A stretch of 64,000 nucleotides of DNA, taken from NCBI RefSeq assembly GCF_000383595.1, contig NZ_KB911581.1, positions 5,663,519 through 5,727,518 on the forward strand, given 5' to 3'. Below the pieces are notes generated by a model. The model saw only the letters and a program-made list of their open reading frames with translations. It was not told where the DNA came from and made no database searches. How positions within the stretch are numbered: the stretch's first letter is position 1; each line of letters starts with the position of its first letter. The position numbers and the translations under genes were made by a program. Source of the DNA: Streptomyces bottropensis ATCC 25435 (GTDB lineage: Bacteria > Actinomycetota > Actinomycetes > Streptomycetales > Streptomycetaceae). This document shows positions 45,608 through 54,735 of this stretch, in pieces.

Positions 45608-45917
45608 TACCCTGCCGAGACGATCGAGGCCCACAAGGCGTTCATCGCCCGCCGACGGGCCTCCCGCCCCGGCGAGGAGTAAAAGGCCCAGATGCCACGG
45701 CTCCAGGAGATCCACGCCAACCTCGTCGACCACCTCCAGGAGGCGAAGGATCAGGGCTGGCTCGGCGAGGTCGCCGCCATCGAGACCACTCTGACCCGCC
45801 GCCGCGCAGAAGCTGGAGGCCATGCACGACCGTGCAGCCCAGCCGTCCACCGTCTATCTCGGCATGCCAGACTTCCGCCGCGACGCCGGACGAACCAGCG
45901 CCGAGCCAGAACGCTGA
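45608..45917 (+). pseudogene. Tyrosine-integrase C-terminal remnant 1
   Basis: Reads ETIEAHKAFIARRRASRPGE then a stop, followed by RLQEIHANLVDHLQEAKDQG and WLGEVAAIETTL, then a shifted frame ending PSTVYLGMPDFRRDAG. This is the tail found in Streptomyces mobile-element integrases, with an internal deletion and frameshift. The catalytic core is gone. Confidence 0.7.
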
Positions 45918-45992
45918 GCGCCGACACATTCCCGATCATCAGCCAGCGAAATGCCAGGCCGCTCATGGAGTGGGGCCTGGCAGGATGCCCGG

Positions 45993-46476
45993 ATGGAGAT
46001 CCTGGAGGAAATCGCGCCGTTGCTGAGCTCACTGGCCGCATCGAGTCATGTATATGCCAGTTGGGCGCGATAGCGGAGGCCACCGTCGCGGAGGAGGTGG
46101 TCGACCTCGTCATGGTCGCGCAGGACGACTGGGCGCATCAGGCGGCCGCAGACGCGGTCGGTCCCGCATCTGCCCGAGCCATCGAGGCGGCGCTTCGACC
46201 CGTCGACGCGAAGGGAGCGATCAAGCTGGTGACGAACCTGTCGGCCTTCGACCTCGTCTACTCGCGGAGCCTTCTCCGGGATCGCGATCACGCGGAGCGG
46301 GCGCCACACGGGTGGCGAAGCTACTTGGTCGGGGCACGAGCTGGGTCACGAACACGGAGAACATAGGCAACGGCCGCGCATGGACGCCCGTCACCCGGCA
46401 CGGCCTCGATGTCGTCGTTGCCGGAACCACGGCCGAGATCTTCGTGATCCTGCTCGCCTTGGGCGACGATTACTGA
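45993..46476 (+). pseudogene. Broken hypothetical gene ending at IS630
   Basis: The start MEILEEIAPLLSSLAASSHV lies in one frame. The middle (AEATVAEEVVDLVMVAQDDW, AIEAALRPVDAKGAIKLV) is in a second, and the end (ATRVAKLLGRGTSWVTNTEN ... FVILLALGDDY) in a third. The final TA is the IS630 target: without the IS the gene would end GAT TAG. Family unknown. Confidence 0.5.
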
Positions 46477-47638
46477 GGTTGAACTCGTGATGTCGTGCTG
46501 TTGGTCAGGCGGGTCTGATGGCCAGGCCGGTCTCTGCGAGGCAGCCGTCTATGAGATGGGTGCGGTACTGGATGTGCCGTAGGCCGCGTCGGATGCGCCG
46601 GACGAGGTGTTCGGGAGTACTGAAGGCAACGTTGGAGAGCCAGCCGCGCCGCAGAAGTGACCAGATCCCTTCGACGGGGTTGAGGTCGGGTGCGTAGGGC
46701 GGCAGGTAGTAGATGGTCAGCCAGTCCCGGGTTTCCGCCCATTCCCGCAGATCAGCGGCTTTGTGGACGTTGAGGTTGTCCCAGATGAGCACGATGGGGC
46801 CGCCGAGCTGCTGATGTGCGGCGATCAGCAGGTCGCGGTAGTCGCGCCAGGAGAAGCTCTTGCGGCCGTCGCGCCGGCCGTCGTCCCGGCGCGGCCGGTA
46901 GATCAGCCGGGACCGATGGCCGGACTTGTAGCAGGTCAGCGCGGCGATCGACACTCGCCTGCGGGAACGGCCCCGGACCCGCACCACGGGGGTCCGGCCG
47001 CGCTGCGACCAGGTCTTCGCCTGCGGCGGCGTCATGGAGAATCCGGCTTCGTCCTCGAAGACGATCCAGGCTCCACGGGCCGCCGCGAGTCTTCCGCGCA
47101 CGGCCACACCTCCTTGACCCACCCCGCGACCGCGTCGTCGTCCCGTTCCATGGCCCGTCGGGCCGGGACCTGGCAGGACCACCCATTACGCACCAGGAGC
47201 TTGCGCACACCCTGAAGCGTGTAGGACAGGTGGAAGCGCCGGCCGATCACCGTCTTGACCCGCGCCAGCGTCCAACGCTGGTCTTCCCAGCCATGCGCGG
47301 CCGGCCCCTTGGCCAGCTCCGCCTCCAACTGTGTGAACTGCTTCTGGCTCAGCCTCGGAAGCGACGCCGGCCCCTGCGACCGCAGAGCCCGCGGACCGCC
47401 CTCGTCCCACATCTGACGCCACCGCTGTACCGACCGGACACTGACCCGCAGGTCCTTCGCGATCACCGAGCTCGCCTCACCCTGGGCGAACCTCTCGGCC
47501 GCCTTCAGCCGTAACTCCTCGCGGAACTGCTGCCGTTCGGCGGTCAGCCCGCCCCCTTGTGGATACCGCATGCCTTCGGTGATACCGCACGGGCAACGAG
47601 TCGTCAGCCCCTACGACTCCACGAGTTCAACCTCAGTA
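46471..47638 (-). mobile_element. IS630-family element, copy 2
   Basis: Inverted repeats TACTGAGGTTGAACTCGTG at 46471 and the complement ending at 47638, bounded by TA. It is unrelated in end sequence to copy 1. It carries a two-frame transposase on the minus strand. Confidence 0.9.
46505..47571 (-). CDS. IS630 transposase in two frames (-1), copy 2
   Basis: The first frame (47571 down to about 47050) encodes the HTH half (EASSVIAKDLRVSVRSVQRW to WVKEVWPCAEDSRR). The second (-1) continues RGAWIVFEDEAGFSM, IVLIWDNLNVHKA and YAPDLNPVEGIWSLL to the end at 46505. The break falls at the same alignment position as in copy 1, just before FEDEAGF. This suggests a frameshift-dependent design, though no strong slippery heptamer is visible here. 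Confidence 0.85.
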
Positions 47639-47678
47639 GCTTCGTTCCAGCGGATCAAGGCGTCATAGGCTCTAGGAC

Positions 47679-48023
47679 ATGCACAGCACCTTGACGGAGC
47701 ACGCCCGGTGTCTCTACGGAGACGAGTTCCGACCGACGCCTGCGTGCGACCTCGACCACCAGGAGCACTACTTCGTCGAGGAACTGACTTTTGCTGACGC
47801 GGATTCGATCCTCGCCATGCTCCGTGAGCTCAGTCCGCACCTGGTCGATGGTCGTCTGCCGGTCTGGGTTCGCAACCTGTCATATCGGTTGGTGCTCCTG
47901 CAGCGACCTGATGAGCCAGCGTTGATGCGCGAGGCTGCCGAGAACTTGTGGCTGCACGGACCGGACTGGGATCTCGTCGCAGCGGACCTGACGAGGCGGG
48001 CAGACGCCCTCGAGGCCGGCTGA
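47679..48023 (+). CDS. Hypothetical protein, 114 residues
   Basis: ATG 47679; acidic, soluble, helical (HYFVEELTFADADSILAMLR, LVLLQRPDEPALMREAAENL, WDLVAADLTRRADALEAG). No family is recognised. It looks complete and codon use is typical. Confidence 0.6.
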   Translation: MHSTLTEHARCLYGDEFRPTPACDLDHQEHYFVEELTFADADSILAMLRELSPHLVDGRLPVWVRNLSYRLVLLQRPDEPALMREAAENLWLHGPDWDLVAADLTRRADALEAG

Positions 48024-48137
48024 GTTGGGACGTGGTATCCATGACGCGCCACAGCGCGGGTCGGCTGGCGCCCCGAGCCCGGGCGGCGACTGACGGCCGT
48101 CTGCCACTGGTGGCGCACCTGGGACGATGGCCTGGGT

Positions 48138-48722
48138 TCACGTGCGCGGCGGCAGGACCTCGATCACGGTGGCCGTTCCGGCAACAGGTCGGGCTTCATG
48201 CATGGTGATCACATCACCGCATTTCAGATGCCTCCACTGCTCGGGGCTCAAGGGAGCCAGCCGAACGTTGGCGGTCTCGCCCGGACCGAGTTTTTGCGCA
48301 TACTCCACCCAGAGCCTGGCGATGTTCAGCGCTCGCTCACCGCCGGCGGTGCAGTTGCCGATGTTCCACATCGGCCGGAGCCGTCCGTCTCCGGAAATGG
48401 CAGTCCGGCGTTGGCCCTCCTCCGCACCCACCAGGCTCAGGGTCGCTCGCACAGTGCCGTGCCGGACTTCCCAGCCCCGCCAGTCGCACCAACGACGGCT
48501 GCGGTCGAGCATCATCTGCCGAGCGGCCTCGGCGAGGAGCTCCCAGAAGTCCACGGACACGGGGTGGACATCCCCGATCTCGATGAGAACGCCGAGCACC
48601 ATCTCCCACTCCTGGCGCCGAATATCCTCGCGAACATCCCCGACCGTCTGGCCGTTCTCTGCCGCTGCTTCCTCAGGCAGCAGGTCGGCGGCCTGTCGGA
48701 GGTGTGTGAACGCGTCATCCAT
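48138..48722 (-). CDS. Hypothetical protein, ~194 residues
   Basis: The frame opens at 48785; the ATG at 48722 (MDDAFTHLRQAADLLPEE) is the better start. An N-terminal helical half is followed by a barrel-like C-terminus (LSPEQWRHLKCGDVITMHEA, GTATVIEVLPP) reminiscent of an EF-Tu domain II-like fold. No function can be given. Confidence 0.6.
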   Translation of the reverse strand: MDDAFTHLRQAADLLPEEAAAENGQTVGDVREDIRRQEWEMVLGVLIEIGDVHPVSVDFWELLAEAARQMMLDRSRRWCDWRGWEVRHGTVRATLSLVGAEEGQRRTAISGDGRLRPMWNIGNCTAGGERALNIARLWVEYAQKLGPGETANVRLAPLSPEQWRHLKCGDVITMHEARPVAGTATVIEVLPPRT

Positions 48723-48880
48723 GTGCTGCATTCTCGCCCGTCCCCGCTCCTGGGCGGCCAGACAGGAGTTGGCGGTACGACACACCCGGATACTCCCCGA
48801 CGCCGAGATTGTTGCCCACTACTTCTAGCAACTCAACTGCGATCGTCCCCATCGGTCCGTGAACTGGGTAGTTCGGATAA

Positions 48881-49120
48881 GCTTGCGTCAGATGCTCGCT
48901 CCTCCGGCCTGACCCGGCCCAACGGGCGCGGCTTGGCGAGATCCGCGACAACTTGATCGCGCGAATCGCCGAAGCCGAGACGGAAGGCTGGCTCGGCGAG
49001 GTCGAAGTTCTCCAGGTCAGCCTGGCTGGCGCTGAGGAGAAGCTCCGTCAGCGCGATCGAGGCCACGGGCAGCATACGGCCGTGGACCTTGGCATCCCTA
49101 CTACGCGTGGTCGTCGATGA
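48881..49120 (+). pseudogene. Tyrosine-integrase C-terminal remnant 2
   Basis: An unbroken frame begins after a stop with CVRCSLLRPDPAQRARLGEI, then RDNLIARIAEAETEGWLGEV and LQVSLAGAEEKLRQRDRG, ending with TGA at 49120. This is the C-terminal extension of Streptomyces integrases with its Cys pair; the catalytic Arg-His-Arg-Tyr part is absent. It is a second, independent relic 3 kb from the first. Confidence 0.75.
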
Positions 49121-49186
49121 ACCCACGAAGGTGGACTGCCGCACGGCCCTCAACCAAGATCGAGAACAAGTTCGAAGAAGCGCGCA

Positions 49187-50084
49187 TCAAACGCCCTTCA
49201 GAACACGATCAAGTGCCGCCCGGCCTACTGGTCCCCAGTTCGGCTTGCCGCCGGGAAGACCCCGATCTCCGTTCTGCCCCATGAACATCAGGAAGAGGCT
49301 CTTCATCACGGCCAGCCCGCGGGCGCGCCGGATCGCCGCCTCGTCCGCATGCGCGTACATGTCGAAGAACCGTGAGGCCGTCCCTGCGGGTAGCAGCACC
49401 CATGCGGCGGCGAGGTCCCAGGCCGGGTCGCCGACGCACATGGCACCGAAGTCGACGATGCCCGAGAGCGTTCCGTCCGAGACGACGACGTTCGCGGGAT
49501 GCAGGTCACCGTGCACCCATACCGGCGGGCCCTCCCATTGGGGGGGCCGCAACGGCATCGTCCCAGACGGCCCGGACCTCGTCGGCAATGTCGCCGGGGA
49601 CAACGGCTTCAAAGAAGTAGTCGAAACCGTCCGTGCACTTCTTGGGATGAGCGCCGAAGTCCGAGCTGATCGGCGCCTCGGCGGGCGCCTCCACGTGGAG
49701 CGCCCGAAGGAAGCCCGCCAGCGTGTCGGCCGCGTGGGCGCCGCGGCTGATCGAGCCGTGGTCCAGCGGCTCGCCGGGAACCCACGTCATCACGGTCCAG
49801 TGCTTGGGGAAGCGCTCGGACGGTTCACCGAACCGCACCGGAGTCGGCACCGGGAGCGGCAGGCGCGGAGCCAGCACGGGTAGCCACCGCCGCTCCTTGA
49901 GTTGGAGCTCTGGGGTGGGGTCCATGCGCTGCATGCGCACGGCCAACTCGTCCCCGAGACGCCACATTTGATTGCCCCAGCCGCCCGCCACCTCGCGGAT
50001 GGCCAGCCCCGCAAGGTCTGGATGTTGCTCCTGTAGCAGGTCGCGAACCAGGTCTGCGGTGATCTCGATCTCGGTGTCGGTCAT
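49187..50084 (-). pseudogene. Aminoglycoside phosphotransferase-like gene, one frameshift
   Basis: ATG 50084 to about 49545 gives the N-lobe (LAGLAIREVAGGWGNQMWRL ... FPKHWTVMTWVPGEPLDH). The second frame continues VWVHGDLHPANVVVSDG, with the catalytic HGDxxxxN, and GIVDFGAMCVGDPAWDLA with the metal Asp. The break lies in a run of seven Gs at 49542-49548, so it could be a sequencing error, a recent mutation or a contingency tract. Joined, about 298 residues. A resistance role is not implied; the family has many substrates. Confidence 0.85.
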
Positions 50085-50354
50085 GCGAAGTCACAGTACT
50101 GAGGCGGCAGGCGGAGCGGCTGAGCATGTTGCTGTGATTTCTCCGGCTTCCCCGATTCAGTTTCATAGAGCTGCAGATCAGAGGCTTCGGGACGGAACGG
50201 CCCCAAAGTTCAGAGAAGTCACCAGCCCGAAATTGATCGCACCTGACCACACGGTTCGGGGCACAGCACACCTCCGCGACAACCCCGAGACCTCCAGGCT
50301 ACGAGCGGCCACGCCCGGCGGCACCGCGACGGCACCGCCGGGCCGCCGACCGCC

Positions 50355-50617
50355 TCACCCCCGGAGACGGGGGCCTGCCGCCGCCCCGCTCTGCCCGGTT
50401 TCCGCGCCGCCGTCGGCGACCTCTTGTTCCAGGTCGGCGTACAGGCGCAGCCGTACGCCGGGCTGCCCGGGATCCGGGTCGTACGCTTTGCGGTGGCGGT
50501 CGCCCAGCGGCCGGCGAGTACGGCCTGGACAGCGAGCGCGGTCGCGTCGTCGGCGGCCGCGATGTCCACGACCACCAGGCCCGGCCGCGCCACATGTACA
50601 TCCTGAATCGGCTCCAT
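50355..50617 (-). pseudogene. DUF6207-family small protein, frameshifted
   Basis: ATG 50617 reads MEPIQDVHVARPGLVVVDIA and ADDATALAVQAVLAGRWATA. After TTRI the expected continuation GQPGVRLRLYADLEQEVADG is in the neighbouring frame to a stop at 50355. One base is gained or lost near 50470. Function of the family unknown. Confidence 0.65.
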
Positions 50618-50743
50618 ACCCAGCACGACGACCAGCACCGGCAACGAGTTCACCCAGCGCCGTGCCTTCACCCGACCGGGTACGGCCCTCCTACCGGGTT
50701 GCCGCCGGTAGTGAACAGGCGTGCGACAGCTGTGGGAACTCCG

Positions 50744-51034
50744 TCACCACCTCGCCCAGAGCAGGGGCGGCTCCACCAGGCGCCGCTGCCGCGTCACCGG
50801 TCGGCACACAGCCGCGCGGGCGTGGCAGGAGTACGCGGTGGAGCAGCGCTCGGAGAACCAGCCGTGCCCCGCAGCCGACAGTGCGTTGGTGCTGTCCGTG
50901 TCGGCCAGTTCCGTGACGCTGCTGAACGCTATGCCGGTCAGCGGGTCCTTCGCGCGCGCGTCGTAGCGGTCCTGCGGCCAGATGTCGGAGCGTAGCGAGG
51001 ATTTCAGTAGCGCGAGATCCGGGCACTGCGGCAC
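50744..51034 (-). CDS. Possible hypothetical protein after toxin gene
   Basis: 96 codons from a GTG 15 bases after the toxin stop (VPQCPDLALLKSSLRSDIWP ... GWFSERCSTAYSCHARA). No ribosome site and no family. It could be a third gene of the toxin-antitoxin operon or a chance frame. Confidence 0.3.
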   Translation of the reverse strand: MPQCPDLALLKSSLRSDIWPQDRYDARAKDPLTGIAFSSVTELADTDSTNALSAAGHGWFSERCSTAYSCHARAAVCRPVTRQRRLVEPPLLWARW

Positions 51035-51048
51035 GTGAAATACGCAGG

Positions 51049-51345
51049 CTAGAGGTCGAGGACGGCGCGCAGTGCCTGGTCGACGCGGGCCATCGCCTCG
51101 GGGGCGACCTCGCCGAGAAGCTTGGCGCCGTCGAATCGGGTGGCCCGCAGCTGCTGCATGTTGACCGCGACGGCGGTGCACGGGACCGGGTCGCCGATCA
51201 CGACGGACATAGCGGTGTCGGGGAATCTCCCGGAGGGGTGCAGCACGATCACGACGACCGCGCCGTAGGCCTCTTCCAGGCCGGTCAGGGAGACGATCAG
51301 GACGTTGCGCTCGTCGGGGAGGACCCAGACCTCGCCACGCTTCAC
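51049..51345 (-). CDS. MazF/PemK-like toxin
   Basis: 98 residues starting at a GTG that overlaps the antitoxin stop by four bases. VKRGEVWVLPDERNVLIVSL is the PemK/MazF barrel start, with the family's C-terminal helix (VAPEAMARVDQALRAVLDL). Such toxins are ribosome-independent mRNA interferases. The order antitoxin-toxin with overlap is canonical. Both genes appear intact. Confidence 0.85.
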   Translation of the reverse strand: MKRGEVWVLPDERNVLIVSLTGLEEAYGAVVVIVLHPSGRFPDTAMSVVIGDPVPCTAVAVNMQQLRATRFDGAKLLGEVAPEAMARVDQALRAVLDL

Positions 51346-51539
51346 AGAGTGTCTCCCTCGCCCGCGAGATCGTCTCCGAGGCCGAGGCCGGCGAGCTGGT
51401 GCGCGGCATCGAGGGTCGCGGCGCGGCGGGCGGCACGGACTATCCACGCGTTCACACTCATGTTGGCGCCCGAAGCCGCCGCCTTGATCGAGGGGGCGAG
51501 TTCATCGGGGATGCGCAGCGTCATTGTGGTGACAGACAT
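51342..51539 (-). CDS. Ribbon-helix-helix antitoxin
   Basis: 65 residues: MTLRIPDELAPSIKAAASGA then MSVNAWIVRAARRAA, the beta-strand plus two helices of an Arc/HicB-type DNA-binding antitoxin, and an acidic C-terminus that would cover the toxin. ATG 51539 has no ribosome site but lies seven bases from a TATTCT box, suggesting a leaderless transcript. Confidence 0.82.
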   Translation of the reverse strand: MSVTTMTLRIPDELAPSIKAAASGANMSVNAWIVRAARRAATLDAAHQLAGLGLGDDLAGEGDTL

Positions 51540-51545
51540 GAATGC

Positions 51546-51570
51546 AGAATAGCCACCATTTCACGGTGGC
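51546..51570 (-). promoter_or_regulatory. Leaderless promoter and palindromic operator of the toxin-antitoxin pair
   Basis: On the minus strand a perfect palindrome GCCACC-7 bases-GGTGGC (51552-51570) is directly followed by TATTCT (51546-51551), then six bases and the ATG. The palindrome occupies the -35/-10 spacer, an ideal site for autorepression by the ribbon-helix-helix protein. Confidence 0.65.
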
Positions 51571-51666
51571 GTCATCCGGTGGCATGAAGATGTGCCCGCG
51601 CGACGGCCCTACGGCGGGCAGACCGCTCCCCCGCCGGGCGGGCTGACCGCAGATGAGCCTCCGTGT

Positions 51667-51879
51667 CTATCGATGGCTGCGGCACACGGACCAGACCTCT
51701 TCCAAAAGTGCCGGGTAGTCCTCGCCGTAGGTGACCACGCCCGCGTACACCGCGTCCAGGGCGGCCTGGAGCGGGTCGGAGTGGGCGGCATCGGCCAGTG
51801 CGGGCACGGCCATGTGCGGCTGCGGCATCCGCAGGGACGGGTCGGGTGCCCCGAACACGAAGGCCCACGCGGCGTTCAC
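51667..51879 (-). CDS. Small hypothetical protein, probably N-truncated
   Basis: 70 residues (AFVFGAPDPSLRMPQPHMAV, VVTYGEDYPALLEEVWSVCR). A GTG start is available, but the frame is open only 30 bases further and then meets sequence next to the IS1634 end. The original N-terminus may be lost. Confidence 0.4.
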   Translation of the reverse strand: MNAAWAFVFGAPDPSLRMPQPHMAVPALADAAHSDPLQAALDAVYAGVVTYGEDYPALLEEVWSVCRSHR

Positions 51880-51932
51880 CGACTTCCCGATTCCGGGAAG
51901 CAGCAGGTCCTACGTTCCGCGTAATTCAGCGG

Positions 51933-53823
51933 CATAGAGTCACGAATCTGGGGTCTGAGCTGCGCGGACATGGGTGAGGGCGCCTGAGAGGCGTTTCTCT
52001 AGGCGCTGGTGTTCGTGCTGGTCAGCGAGGTGTGGGTTCGAGGGCGATGATCTGCTTCGGTGTGGGGATGGCGAGCTTGGCCAGGAGATCGGTCTGGGGC
52101 TTGGTGAGAGTGGTGACCTGCTGGAACAGGCCGGTGGGGCCGGTGAACGTGCCGAGGTGGAGCCGGTCGAGTTCGCGGCGGACGGTCGGCCAGGTCGCGC
52201 CGGTGGTGATCTCGGTGATGCGGATCAGCAGCAGGGCGAGCCAGCAGAGGATGACATGCACGCGTATGCGTTTCTCGAGTCGGTGATAGACGGGCCGCAG
52301 GTCGATGATCTGCTTCATGTCCCGCCAGCCCCGCTCGACTTCGAGGAGCTGCTTGTAGCCGAGGGCGATGTCCTCGGCGGACAGGTGCGGGTCGGAGCAT
52401 CGCAGCAGGTACTTGCCGTCGAGGTTCTCCTCGGCCTTGATCTTCGCGGTGTCGATGCGGAGCTTGCCGGCCGGGGTCGTGCGGAGGTAGCGGTTGAGGC
52501 CGGGCTTGTCGGCGATCCTCCCGCGGAGTTCGCCGCGCTTGAACTCGCTGAGCTTGTCGGTGCCGTCGATGAGGGTGGTGAGCTGGGCGACGAGCTGTTC
52601 GCGTATGTGCTGGTCACGGGTGGCGGCTTCGGGGTTGTGGCAGATCACGAACCGTTCGGTGTCGGAGATCCGCACATCCTTGACCCGCATGTTCTGGGCG
52701 ATCTCGCCGTAGCGGCCCTGCCGGGACAGGGCGGCCTTCACCTCCGGGCTGCCTGAGCGGAGTTTCTCGCCGACGATGTAGGCGTTGTCGCCCTGGCGGA
52801 GGTAGCGGCGGTTGCGTTCGCTGGAGAATCCCCGGTCGGTGACCCACACGATCTTGCTGAGGGTCCAGTCGCGCATGTCGTCCTTGACCTGCCGGATCAG
52901 CTTGCTGTCACCGGTGTTGCCGGGCCAGGACCAGACGCGGACCGGGATGCCGTCCCTGGTGACGGCCATCCCGATCACGATCTGCGGCAGGTCGTCGCGG
53001 GAGTCCTTGGACTTGCCGAAGGTCCTGAACCCGGCCTGGTCCGGGGCGTCACCGCTGTCGTCGGCGTCGGCGGGAGTGTCGTCTGCGGCGGGCAGGAGGC
53101 GGCCCTTGTCGTCGCGGGCGACGGGCTCGTCGGCCTCCTCCAGTTCGAAGTAGGTGCTGGTGGTGTCGAAGAACAGCAGGTCGACCTCGAGGTTGAGAAG
53201 GTTCGCGACCTCGTCGAACACCCGTTTCTCCAGGTCGTCCTGGACTTCGTGGAGCCAGTCCATCGCCCGGTAGCAGGCGTCGTCGTCGGTGGCCGGCAGG
53301 CCGTCGACATGCACGTCGTGCGTGACCCAGTCCGCGGCGGCCAGCTTCGACGACGGGGCCAGGGCCCGGTTCGCGACCATGGAGAACAGCACCCGCTCGG
53401 TCACCGACATGTCCCGGCGCCGGCCCCGCTTGGGCTGCCCGACCTGCCCGACGATCCTGTCGATCTTCAGTCGACGCCACAGATGATCGAGGACGTAGGT
53501 GCCGCCGAACGGGACCGAGGAGACGAACTCCAGGTCACCCGCCGCGGTCGACGCCAGTGCCTCGCCCGGTTCCAGCAGCCGCGACAGAGACGCGACCAGG
53601 CGCTTCACCGCGTCCCGGTCGAGGTCGTCCTCACGGCCGAACGTGAACAGCACCTTCGGGACCGCCCGGCCCTTCACCGGATCCCACTCGTTGTGAGCCA
53701 GGTGCAGGTACCGGACCGTGCCGGACTTGTTCTCCCGCTTCGTCGTCTTCACATACACGACTCCAGACCATATGGAGCAAGACCAGTTCAGCGCAGGTTA
53801 ATCCGGAAAATCGCGTCTCTAGG
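51933..53823 (-). mobile_element. IS1634-family element
   Basis: The single long transposase gene is flanked by imperfect inverted repeats of about 35 bases: TAGAGTCACGAATCT from 51935, and the complement of the right end reading TAGAGACGCGATTTT inward from 53821. The exact ends and target duplication are uncertain. Confidence 0.75.
52022..53758 (-). CDS. IS1634/IS4-group transposase
   Basis: 578 residues, intact. The first catalytic Asp is in DLLFFDTTSTYFE and the second in KIVWVTDRGFSSERNRRYL. The C-terminal Y-(2)-R-(3)-E-(6)-K-like signature region is LEVERGWRDMKQIIDLRPVY. The N-terminus (TTKRENKSGTVRYLHLAHNE) is typical of this group. It is the only transposase besides that of the IS3 that appears fully functional here. 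Confidence 0.93.
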   Translation of the reverse strand: MYVKTTKRENKSGTVRYLHLAHNEWDPVKGRAVPKVLFTFGREDDLDRDAVKRLVASLSRLLEPGEALASTAAGDLEFVSSVPFGGTYVLDHLWRRLKIDRIVGQVGQPKRGRRRDMSVTERVLFSMVANRALAPSSKLAAADWVTHDVHVDGLPATDDDACYRAMDWLHEVQDDLEKRVFDEVANLLNLEVDLLFFDTTSTYFELEEADEPVARDDKGRLLPAADDTPADADDSGDAPDQAGFRTFGKSKDSRDDLPQIVIGMAVTRDGIPVRVWSWPGNTGDSKLIRQVKDDMRDWTLSKIVWVTDRGFSSERNRRYLRQGDNAYIVGEKLRSGSPEVKAALSRQGRYGEIAQNMRVKDVRISDTERFVICHNPEAATRDQHIREQLVAQLTTLIDGTDKLSEFKRGELRGRIADKPGLNRYLRTTPAGKLRIDTAKIKAEENLDGKYLLRCSDPHLSAEDIALGYKQLLEVERGWRDMKQIIDLRPVYHRLEKRIRVHVILCWLALLLIRITEITTGATWPTVRRELDRLHLGTFTGPTGLFQQVTTLTKPQTDLLAKLAIPTPKQIIALEPTPR

Positions 53824-53837
53824 CGAATCCGGCCGTG

Positions 53838-54735
53838 TCACCAGACTCCAGCCCGCTGACCTGCACCTTCACCTCGGCGGGGACTCCAGAACCCCTGAAT
53901 TGCGCGGAACGCAGGCCAGGTGGCGACCAGGCTCGGGGTTTCACTGCGGGCAAGGGGCGGCGCGCCGAAGCGCGCCAGGCAGTGCCAGACCTTCTTGAGA
54001 TCCTGCGGGTCGTAGTGGCCGGAGGAGGCCGCCTCGCCGATAATGCGGGGATCGACGCTGCCGTTGGCCGCGAGCTCGGCGCCCAGGTCGACGTACTCCT
54101 GTCCGCGGTAGTCCGGGTGGCGCCGCAGATGCTCCACGGTCAGGTGGTAGCCAGGGTGCCATTCGACAGGGCACGGAAGCCGGCGGGCATCGGCTTCTAC
54201 GGCTGTTCCGCGATAGCTGGGATCCAGGACAAGTGCCTCCACATCACGGTCAAGCCTGACGGTCCCGTGGATCTGTGCCTCGATGTGACCGTCCAAGGCG
54301 TCCAGCGCGTCGGCCTCGGCCAAGTCGATCAGAGCAAAACGGCTCGCGACACCGAACGCCGAAGGGCCGGTCGAGCTGTCCGGGTAGCAGAACGTCGCGC
54401 GTGCGAGGGTGTGGGCGGCGAGCCTGAAGTACGAGGAGCCAAACCGAGGCGCCCCGCCGACGGATACGTGCCGGTAGTTCAGCGCGCCGTAGACCGGCCG
54501 CTCGTCAGGTGCGGCGCAGTCATAGGCACCACCGAAGATACGGCTCTCCCAGCGCCACCGGTCCCCACCCGGATACGCAGTCAGACCGCCGTTGCTGGTG
54601 CCGGTCACGAACTGCGAGCGGTAGACGCCGTCTTCCGCCATCCTGAGAAGGATCGGACGCTCGCCCACCAAGCGGTCGGGATGGAAGTTCATCGTCAACC
54701 GCAGCCGCGAAGGGCGAGGTGGCCGAATCCCGCCA
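53838..54735 (-). pseudogene. DUF3626-like protein, N-terminus lost
   Basis: Residues LRLTMNFHPDRLVGERPILL, SQFVTGTSNGGLTAYPGGDR and WRWESRIFGGAYD are the DUF3626 core, and the C-terminus KKVWHCLARFG and tail look complete. The upstream part runs directly into PKS sequence in another frame near 54735, so the 5' end was removed by the fusion. An internal ATG at 54692 could restart. Function unknown. Confidence 0.7.
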
